Shown: in pieces, positions 6,606 to 13,976 of the stretch
How the letters are laid out: every line of letters starts with the position of its first letter
How positions within the stretch are numbered: position 1 is the first letter of the stretch
DNA from: Pseudomonadota bacterium
GTDB taxonomy: Bacteria > Pseudomonadota > Gammaproteobacteria > Xanthomonadales > Xanthomonadaceae
NCBI GenBank assembly: GCA_023444765.1
Contig: JAEXLY010000218.1
Span: 1 to 24,310, forward strand
DNA length: 24,310 nucleotides
Reading direction: 5' to 3'
Made by a program: the position numbers and the translations under genes
The notes under the pieces: generated by a model
The model's database searches: none
What the model was told of the DNA's origin: nothing
Seen by the model: the letters and a program-made list of their open reading frames with translations, nothing else

Positions 6606-8915
6606 TCAGGAAAGCAGCACGAAATCGTGCCGACATCGCGCCGTTGCGCATCCGAAAGTCATGTCCCTCGACCTGGGCGGCATGACTTCGGTCATGCCCC
6701 GTGACGTTTCGCGCTCCGCACGCAGGTCCTGCGGCAACTGCGTCCAGCCGATGTCGATGTTCTCGGTGAGCGGCAGGCCCAGGTACAGCCAGCGCCCCTG
6801 GGCATCGACCGCGGGCGAGCCACCGACCGCAATGCCCTCGCGCGCGAGGCAGCGGCCGCCTTCGCCGGACTCCAGTGGCCGCCAGGGCGTGGCGCAGTCC
6901 GGTTCCGGCGCCATCGAGTACGCGCGGCCACGGTGGACGCCCCAGTGCCGGTAATACTGTGGGCCGGGAAGCTCGGCCGAGATGCGGACGGCGCCGCGCA
7001 ACAGGGCGTCGGCGCGCCACAGCCCGGGCGCCGACGAACGGGTGAACACGATCGCCCCGGAGGCAGCGTCGTAGCGCGCCAGGGCGACGTCGTCCTCGGC
7101 GGCCAGTTCGCGCCATCCCTCGCGCGCGTACAGCACGAGCCGCACGCGCCCCCGGCCATCGTCGACCCCCAGCAGCAGCCGGTCCGGCTGCGACGCGTAC
7201 GCGGCGAAGACCGGGCGGGCCGCCGGGACCGGCAACTTCTGCACGCGGCCGGAGCCTGCATCGATCTCGAACAATCCTTCTCCTTCGGGCGTGCGTCCCA
7301 GCACCAGCAGGCTGCGTCCATCGCCCGACCATGCCGGCGGATGGCGTGGCACCGGTTCGAATCCTTCGACGGCACGGAGCGTCGCCGGCAGCTCGACCTC
7401 GCCCAGCCACAGGCGCACGGTCATCGAACGACCCGACAGGAACGCGATCGTGCGCCCGTCGGGCGACAGCGACGGCAACATGTCCGCGCCGCTGGACGCG
7501 AACACCGGCTCGGGTGCGGCGTCGGCATCGTCGAGACGTACCCGGAACAGGCCGCTGCGCGACTGGTCCACCTCGAACACCATCGACCAGGCGTCGGCGG
7601 CGATGTCCGGGTGCACGGCATTGCCGACGGGCGGCTGCGGCAACGGCCGCAGATGTCCGTCGGACAGGCGCAGCAGCCACAGCGTGGACGGACCGGAGAC
7701 GTGGCTGAGCACCAGGCCACTGCCGTCGGGCAACCAGTCCCAGCCGCGGATGTCGCCGCGCAGGCGCGTCAACGGCCGCGGCGTGCCGCCCCCGGCCGGC
7801 ATGATCCACAAGTCGGCAAGCGACAGGTTGCGGCGGAACACCAGCAGGCGTCCGTCCGGCGAATAGCGCGGCAACTGGTCGACTTCGCCGTCGCCAATGG
7901 CATAGGCCAGGGGCTGCCAGCGGCCGCTGGCCAGATCCAGCCGCTGCAGCGGCGCGCCGGCACCGCCATCGGCACGCGGTCCGCCCATGACCAGGCCGCG
8001 TCCGTCGGGCGTCCAGTCGAACTGCGACCACGTGCCCTGCAGGCAGGGGCCCACCGCGCGTGCTTCGCCGCCGCTGGCCGGCACCAGCATGAAGCGGCAG
8101 GAACCCGACGACACGCGCACGAAGGCGATGCGCGTGCCGTCGCGCGACCACACCGGCATCGAGTCGGATTCACCGGCGGCGGGGAGGGTCAACGCGCGCG
8201 CCGCGGCCTGATTGACCGGTTGCAGCATGACGGCGTCGCGTCCATCTGCACCGGACTGTACGAAGGCCACCGTCGCGCCATCAGGCGACAGCGCGGGCAG
8301 CCGCTCCCGTGCCGGCGCCGACGCGATCGCGCGGTACTCCAGATCCGGCACCGCAGGCAGGCCGTCGGGAGCAGGGACACCGGAGGGGTCGCCCGCGGCC
8401 AGCGTCCACACGCCCCCCGCGACCACGAGGACCAGCAGGGCGAGCACCAACGGCAACGGGAGTCGTCGATGCCAGGGCGCGGCGGGCGCGGGCGCTGGCG
8501 GTCCGGCGTCGACCGCCGGCGACGGTGGCCCGGCGTCCCCGATCCGCGGGGCGTGCGCCGGCGGCAGGGGAGCCGGATCGTCCAGCCAGGCCGTCGGCGC
8601 GAGCAGGCGATAGCCGGTCTTGGCGATGGTCTCGATATAGCGCGGCGCGTCGCGGTCGTCGCCGAACGCCTTGCGCAGCTGGGTGACGGCCTGGGTGAGC
8701 ACGTCGTCGGTCGGCATCGTGTCGGGCCAGACCTCCCGGAACAGCGTCTCGCGACTCACCACGCTGCCACCGCGCTCGACCAGCACCAGCAGCACCTGCA
8801 GTGCCTTCGGGGTGAGCCGGCGCGCCTGGCCGTCGCCGTCCTGCGTCACCACGCGGCGCGCTGCGTCGATCTCGCAGTCCAGCACGCGAAGCCGTGGGGT
8901 GCGGGGGCGGATCAT
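6606..8915 (-). CDS. Transmembrane winged-helix regulator with PD40 beta-propeller
   Basis: One-component regulator of up to 769 residues. Residues about 10-107 form an OmpR/CadC-type winged helix (RRLTPKALQVLLVLVERGG, SRETLFREVWPD, VTQLRKAFGDD, YIETIAKTGYRLL). A Pro/Ala-rich linker follows, with one membrane helix at about 152-172 (LPLVLALLVLVVAGGVWTL). The large periplasmic part carries about seven TolB/PD40-type repeats with DG motifs (SPDGATVAFV, SRDGTRIAFV, TPDGRGLVMG, SPDGRLLVFR, LPDGSGLVLS, SPDGRTIAFL, SGDGRSLLVL). The architecture is CadC-like: the DNA-binding domain faces the cytoplasm and the propeller senses something outside. Such proteins are common in Xanthomonadaceae and marine gammaproteobacteria and often sit beside TonB receptors or peptidases. 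No clear Shine-Dalgarno is seen before 8915. It may be co-transcribed with the AraC and receptor genes below it. Confidence 0.9.
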   Translation of the reverse strand: MIRPRTPRLRVLDCEIDAARRVVTQDGDGQARRLTPKALQVLLVLVERGGSVVSRETLFREVWPDTMPTDDVLTQAVTQLRKAFGDDRDAPRYIETIAKTGYRLLAPTAWLDDPAPLPPAHAPRIGDAGPPSPAVDAGPPAPAPAAPWHRRLPLPLVLALLVLVVAGGVWTLAAGDPSGVPAPDGLPAVPDLEYRAIASAPARERLPALSPDGATVAFVQSGADGRDAVMLQPVNQAAARALTLPAAGESDSMPVWSRDGTRIAFVRVSSGSCRFMLVPASGGEARAVGPCLQGTWSQFDWTPDGRGLVMGGPRADGGAGAPLQRLDLASGRWQPLAYAIGDGEVDQLPRYSPDGRLLVFRRNLSLADLWIMPAGGGTPRPLTRLRGDIRGWDWLPDGSGLVLSHVSGPSTLWLLRLSDGHLRPLPQPPVGNAVHPDIAADAWSMVFEVDQSRSGLFRVRLDDADAAPEPVFASSGADMLPSLSPDGRTIAFLSGRSMTVRLWLGEVELPATLRAVEGFEPVPRHPPAWSGDGRSLLVLGRTPEGEGLFEIDAGSGRVQKLPVPAARPVFAAYASQPDRLLLGVDDGRGRVRLVLYAREGWRELAAEDDVALARYDAASGAIVFTRSSAPGLWRADALLRGAVRISAELPGPQYYRHWGVHRGRAYSMAPEPDCATPWRPLESGEGGRCLAREGIAVGGSPAVDAQGRWLYLGLPLTENIDIGWTQLPQDLRAERETSRGMTEVMPPRSRDMTFGCATARCRHDFVLLS

Positions 8916-9256
8916 GTCGGACCAGCCGCGGCCACGGACATCGGCACGTCGGTACGGACGACGGACTCGGATCGGCTAGGCATGCGCGTGGACGTGACGG
9001 ATCCGCGGGGGCGGGCGGGGATTGCAGCCTGTCACCAGCAGCACCCGCCACGCATGTGTCATTGGTCCGGCTCGCGCCGGACACGCGCCGCTGCGATCGG
9101 GGTGCACGTGGTCCCCCGCGCCGCGCTCGTGCGCCGGACGCCTTTGCACGATCCGGCCTCAGCGTCTGGCGGGCGTCATGGGCACTTCAGGCAGATCCAT
9201 TGCAAATGCGCGGCCACTAGCCTGCGCTGGCTTCCCCACGACAAGGAGACCTTGCC
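8916..9256. other. Divergent intergenic region
   Basis: 341 bp between the winged-helix regulator (minus) and the small lipoprotein (plus). It must hold both promoters, but I see no convincing -35/-10 pair. One notable structure is a perfect 7-bp stem with a 4-nt loop, GTCCGGC (9065-9071) and GCCGGAC (9076-9082), without a T-tract. I see no credible small gene. Confidence 0.5.
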
Positions 9257-9628
9257 ATGAACACCGCCGCCATCGCCCTGGGTGCCGTCCTGCTTGCCGC
9301 CTGCGCGTCGCCTGCCGCGGCCAGCAGTCCCCGTGCCCTTCCCGATTGCGTGCCGCTCTCGCCCGCGCACCAGGGCACGCGCGCGGCCGACAGCGCACAG
9401 CTGCTGCTCAGGGACGGCGATGCGCACTACCGGGTCGGCTTCGACAGGAGTTGCGATGCGATCGCGCGCAGCTCCAGCATCGTCATCGAATCCAACGGCC
9501 AGGCGAACCTGCTGTGCCCGACGGGCACGACCATACGTGCCGGCAACGCGCGCTGCAGCGCGCGGAGCGTGGAGCTGATCGAAGCGGAGGTCTACGAGCG
9601 CCGGGCCCGGATCAACCGGCGCCGCTGA
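9257..9628 (+). CDS. Small lipoprotein, DUF6491-like
   Basis: Predicted lipoprotein of 123 residues. The N-terminus has a hydrophobic signal ending in the lipobox LAAC with Cys16, so the mature protein is probably lipid-anchored. The mature part has a CVPLS motif, a central LLLRDGDAHYRVGFDRSCDAI segment and a LLCP...ARCSARSVELI segment. This cysteine layout resembles DUF6491 proteins of Xanthomonadaceae, whose function I do not know. The four mature cysteines could form disulfides. AAGGAG lies eight bases before the ATG, a good ribosome binding site. It converges on the DUF4136 lipoprotein gene with a 47-bp gap that contains a GCCCGGG...CCCGGGC stem (9639-9645 with 9662-9668). Confidence 0.75.
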   Translation: MNTAAIALGAVLLAACASPAAASSPRALPDCVPLSPAHQGTRAADSAQLLLRDGDAHYRVGFDRSCDAIARSSSIVIESNGQANLLCPTGTTIRAGNARCSARSVELIEAEVYERRARINRRR

Positions 9629-9675
9629 ACGCCGCGAGGCCCGGGGAGCGGTGCGCCGCGTCCCGGGCGGCGGGA

Positions 9676-10272
9676 TTATCGGGGCGCGGGCACGGTGCCG
9701 GCGCGATACGGATACTGGGCGAAGATCTCGGCCATCGCGCCGTCGATGCGGGCGGCACGGTCGGCCGCATCGCGCGTCCGGCCCACGCGGCCCACCGCGA
9801 TTCCCTCCCAGACCAGGCGGTTGCGGGCGGCATCGATCAGGTCCACGTTGAGGGTGCCTTCGGTATAGCGATGCACGTCGGTGCGGTCGCGCCAGTAGGG
9901 CACCACGTAATAGCCGCGCGCGCGATAGCTGTAATAGTAGGCGTAGTCGACGGTGGGCATCGAGGTCACATCGGTACGCTGCTGGGTATAGGCGTTGATG
10001 TTGACCCACAGGTCCGGTGTCTCGGTCGAGAACACGTAGCCGCGCGACTCCATCTGGGCGCGGGCCGCGGCCTTCATCCGTTCGCTGGCCGCGGAGCTGT
10101 ATCCATGCGGCTCGATCGCCAGCGGGGAGTAGAAGCCGAAGGTGCGGTATCGGCTGAAATCGGCTTCCGGGTCGGTTTCGGTGGTGATGCGCGGCCCGGT
10201 GGCGCAGGCGGAAAGCAGGGCGACCAGGGCGACGAGGCCCAGGACCCGTGCTGCAAGGCGGAAAGTACTCAT
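9676..10272 (-). CDS. DUF4136 domain lipoprotein
   Basis: Predicted lipoprotein of 198 residues. The signal peptide ends in lipobox LSAC (Cys23), followed by ATGPRITTETDPEADFSRYRTFGFYSP, the classic opening of DUF4136 proteins (a D-F-x-x-Y-x-T-F core). The middle is Tyr-rich (VDYAYYYSYRARGYYVVPYWRD), as in this family. The later part has TEGTLNVDLIDAARNRLVWEGIAVGRV, another family hallmark. It is presumed to sit in the outer membrane; its role is unknown. Of two close ATGs (10278 and 10272), the second is favoured because AGGAG is eight bases upstream of it and only two bases upstream of the first. Confidence 0.88.
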   Translation of the reverse strand: MSTFRLAARVLGLVALVALLSACATGPRITTETDPEADFSRYRTFGFYSPLAIEPHGYSSAASERMKAAARAQMESRGYVFSTETPDLWVNINAYTQQRTDVTSMPTVDYAYYYSYRARGYYVVPYWRDRTDVHRYTEGTLNVDLIDAARNRLVWEGIAVGRVGRTRDAADRAARIDGAMAEIFAQYPYRAGTVPAPR

Positions 10273-10402
10273 GGGCATGACTCCTGTCGGTCTGGCGGAC
10301 GCTAGCACGCGCGGCGCTACGTGGAGTGAATGGAGCGTGCCCCCAGCGTCCGCCGGGCGTGCACACGGCCGTGACCCGGGATGCGGCAGGCTTGCGCCAC
10401 GA

Positions 10403-10468
10403 GCCCGACCGGACGATCGGGCCCTCTCTCCAACTCCAGGTTGAGGCGCCGGACCCGGCGCCTTTTTT
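10403..10468 (+). ncRNA. Possible 3' end of an unannotated small RNA
   Basis: Two stable stems lie in series on the plus strand: GCCCGA (10403-10408) with TCGGGC (10417-10422), then the terminator stem at 10445-10462 with six T. Between them is a single-stranded CU-rich stretch (CCTCTCTCCAACTCC, 10422-10436) of the kind that pairs with Shine-Dalgarno sequences. No plus-strand gene ends here. The 5' end and promoter are not identifiable, so this is only a candidate. Confidence 0.25.
10445..10468 (+). terminator. Intrinsic terminator without an upstream plus-strand gene
   Basis: GGCGCCG (10445-10451), 4-nt loop, CGGCGCC (10456-10462), then TTTTTT (10463-10468). The T-run is on the plus strand, whereas the flanking genes (the DUF4136 lipoprotein and thiC) are both on the minus strand. 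It may also act weakly as the end of thiC in the other direction, though no T-run exists on that side. Confidence 0.8.
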
Positions 10469-10490
10469 CTGCCCCCCGACGCGGAGGCCT

Positions 10491-12371
<1,881 letters not shown>

Positions 12372-12455
12372 CGGCATCGTCCGTAGGCGGCCGCGAGGAA
12401 TTCGCGGCACGGGAACGAAGCGAAGGCGCAGCCGCCCACCGACGGGGCGTTGCCG

Positions 12456-12542
12456 CGAAGCTTCCCTACGCCGGTGTCAGCCGGATCAGGTTCGAAGGGA
12501 CTGTCTCAATCCGCGCCAGGGCGCGCGGATACCCCCGCTTCG
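12456..12542 (-). promoter_or_regulatory. TPP riboswitch (THI element)
   Basis: On the minus strand the aptamer reads CGAAGC-GGGGGTATCC ... TTGAGACAGTCCCTTCGAACCTGAT ... ACACCGGCGTAGGGAA-GCTTCG (about 87 nt). The TGAGA, GAACCTGAT and CGGCGTAGGGAA blocks are the conserved TPP-binding core. P1 is formed by CGAAGC (12542-12537) and GCTTCG (12461-12456). It lies about 85 nt before the thiC start. No intrinsic terminator with a T-run follows, so control is probably at translation initiation or by Rho. Confidence 0.95.
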
Positions 12543-12548
12543 ACGGCT

Positions 12549-12554
12549 ATTAGA
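12549..12554 (-). promoter_or_regulatory. Possible -10 element of thiC
   Basis: TCTAAT on the minus strand ends seven bases before the first base of the riboswitch P1 stem (12542), the expected distance to a start point. No good -35 is seen 16-18 bp upstream, so the assignment rests on position and the -10 alone. Confidence 0.35.
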
Positions 12555-12587
12555 CCGCGCGCGCCGTGCCGGCGCCAGTCGCGGCCG

Positions 12588-13391
12588 TCAGAACGCCAGG
12601 GTCACGCCCGCGATCGGCCCGCGGAAGCGCTGGTCCAGGCCCACCGTGCCGTCTGCGCCGTGCCGGCGGACGTTGAGCTTGAACCAGTCGTAGCCGGCGT
12701 ACAGGCCGAAGTTGTCGGTGAACCGGTACTCGACCAGGGCATTGGCGCGGCTCAGGTCGCCGTCGTAGTCGTCGAAGTCGCCCCAGTCGGCATCCAGGTA
12801 CTGGCCCTGCACGACGAAGCGCCAGCGCTGGTCGGCCGTGTTGAAGCCCATGCGAACGCCGACCACCGGTGCGGTGCCGCTTTCCGACTGACGCGCGGTG
12901 TACAGCTCGCCCTCGGTGTTGGCCCGCAGCTCGGCCGCCAGCTTCGCGCGCTGCACGCCGATCTGCAGGCCGATGCTCGTCGTGGGGTTCTCGACCACGG
13001 CGAAGTCGTAGACCGCGCCGCCCAGGTCGAACTCGGTATCGAGTGCGGCCGTGGTACCGGCAGGAATCGTGGTATCGCCCAGCTCGATGTCTTCCCCCAG
13101 CCCGTAGCTGCGGTCCTCGGCATAACGGAAATAGTTGAACAGCAGGCGGTGGCGGTTGCCCAGGCGGAAGGCGCCCTCCACGCGTGGCACCGTCTTCTCG
13201 CCCAGCTCGTAGCGATCGCTTTCGAATCCGTATTCCTCGCCTGCGAACACGGTGTCGGCGGAGAACTGGCTTTCGGCCTTGGCGTGCATGCCGCCCAGGC
13301 GCAGGGTGAAGCGGTCGTCATCTGCCTGCGCAGACAGCGCGGGCGTCAACAGCAGTGCGCCAAGGGCGCAGGAAAGGAGAGTCTTGTTCAC
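12588..13391 (-). CDS. Outer-membrane beta-barrel protein
   Basis: Protein of 267 residues starting MNKTLLSCALGALLLTPALS. The signal peptide probably ends after AQA at residue 23. The mature chain alternates polar and aromatic residues in strand-sized pieces (RFTLRLGGMHAKA, RHRLLFNYFRYAED, WRFVVQGQYLDADWGDF, NFGLYAGYDWFKLNV) and ends PIAGVTLAF with a terminal Phe, as BAM-inserted barrels do. It resembles OmpW/OmpA-like small barrels of Xanthomonadaceae. No function can be assigned. The start is a GTG at 13391 with AGGA eight bases upstream; a much longer open frame continues past it but has no coding character. It shares the divergent region with the thr operon and its stop is 34 bp before the thiC promoter region. 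Confidence 0.85.
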   Translation of the reverse strand: MNKTLLSCALGALLLTPALSAQADDDRFTLRLGGMHAKAESQFSADTVFAGEEYGFESDRYELGEKTVPRVEGAFRLGNRHRLLFNYFRYAEDRSYGLGEDIELGDTTIPAGTTAALDTEFDLGGAVYDFAVVENPTTSIGLQIGVQRAKLAAELRANTEGELYTARQSESGTAPVVGVRMGFNTADQRWRFVVQGQYLDADWGDFDDYDGDLSRANALVEYRFTDNFGLYAGYDWFKLNVRRHGADGTVGLDQRFRGPIAGVTLAF

Positions 13392-13722
13392 GACGTTGAT
13401 CCTGTGGGGGAAGGCGCCAGCACGTGGCCGCCGCATTGGAGGCAACTGCCGGTCGAACATGCGTGAACGCGAGCGTCCCGCATGCACACGCTGTTCATCC
13501 GCAGCATGCAACGCGCGATCGCGCCGCACCTCCGTACGTTGCGAGCGAAGAGTCCCGCGTCCCAGCGAGTCCGTGGCATACGACGGCGACCGCCTGCCCC
13601 GGGGCGGGGCGTCGCCCGCCGCGTTCCACCGCCCGTGCCGACTGCGCGCCACGTTCGCTGCCATCCGCGAACCCGACGGATTGCAGCGGGAATGATGGTT
13701 CCCGATGCAATCAAACTGCTTC
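13392..13722. other. Intergenic region between barrel gene and thr operon
   Basis: About 330 bp with no credible gene in any frame. It should hold the promoter of the minus-strand barrel gene, but no clear -35/-10 pair is visible. GCATGC occurs twice (13479-13484 and 13504-13509) without further structure. Confidence 0.5.
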
Positions 13723-13752
13723 TTGACGCGCTGCACCAACGTCCGGTATTCA
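13723..13752 (+). promoter_or_regulatory. Candidate sigma70 promoter of thr operon
   Basis: TTGACG (13723-13728), an 18-bp spacer, then TATTCA (13747-13752). The -35 is a 5/6 match and the -10 a modest one. The start point would fall near 13759, at or just before the leader-peptide ATG at 13761. Confidence 0.45.
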
Positions 13753-13760
13753 TGGCGGCG

Positions 13761-13886
13761 ATGTCGAACGTCCCCACCTTTCCCGCAGCACGCACCGGCG
13801 CGCCACAGGCGCGGGCGGTTGCGATTGCGACGATTACCACCACCGGCACCATTGGCGCCGGGGTGCGGACGCGCGTGCAGGACTGA
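13761..13886 (+). CDS. thrL: Threonine operon leader peptide
   Basis: Short reading frame of 41 codons ending 90 bp before thrA. Residues 22-31 read IATITTTGTI: five Thr and three Ile in ten codons, the hallmark of a thr attenuator leader (compare the Thr/Ile run in the E. coli leader). Threonine or isoleucine shortage would stall the ribosome at 13830-13853. The stop at 13884-13886 places a finishing ribosome just before the hairpin at 13901. ATG 13761 is chosen; an in-frame ATG at 13752 overlaps the likely -10. No clear Shine-Dalgarno is present, so the peptide may be translated from a nearly leaderless transcript. Confidence 0.8.
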   Translation: MSNVPTFPAARTGAPQARAVAIATITTTGTIGAGVRTRVQD

Positions 13887-13921
13887 TCGACCACGCCGCT
13901 CCGCACCCGATCCGGGTGCGG
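13861..13921 (+). promoter_or_regulatory. Transcription attenuator of thrABC
   Basis: Three arms compete. GGGTGCGGA (13861-13869, inside the leader ORF) can pair with TCCGCACCC (13900-13908). The latter can instead form a 9-bp hairpin with CGGGTGCGG (CCGCACCCG 13901-13909 with 13913-13921, loop ATC). A ribosome stalled on the Thr codons leaves the first arm free (antiterminator). A ribosome at the stop codon covers or outpaces it, so the 3:4 hairpin forms (terminator). The hairpin has no T-run, so termination may be partial, Rho-assisted or a pause. Confidence 0.7.
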
Positions 13922-13976
13922 GCCGCACGGCTTCCACCTCGACCGGACGCGGAGCCCAACCCGGAGCTTCCAGAGC

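Noticed and set aside
6933..9260. 775-codon open frame on plus opposite the winged-helix sensor
   Set aside because: Shadow frame caused by lack of AT-rich stop codons; composition is non-protein-like and the sense strand has clear domains.
9639..9668. GCCCGGG/CCCGGGC stem between the convergent lipoprotein genes as a bidirectional terminator
   Set aside because: The 16-nt loop and absence of a T-run on either strand make it too weak to annotate as a terminator.
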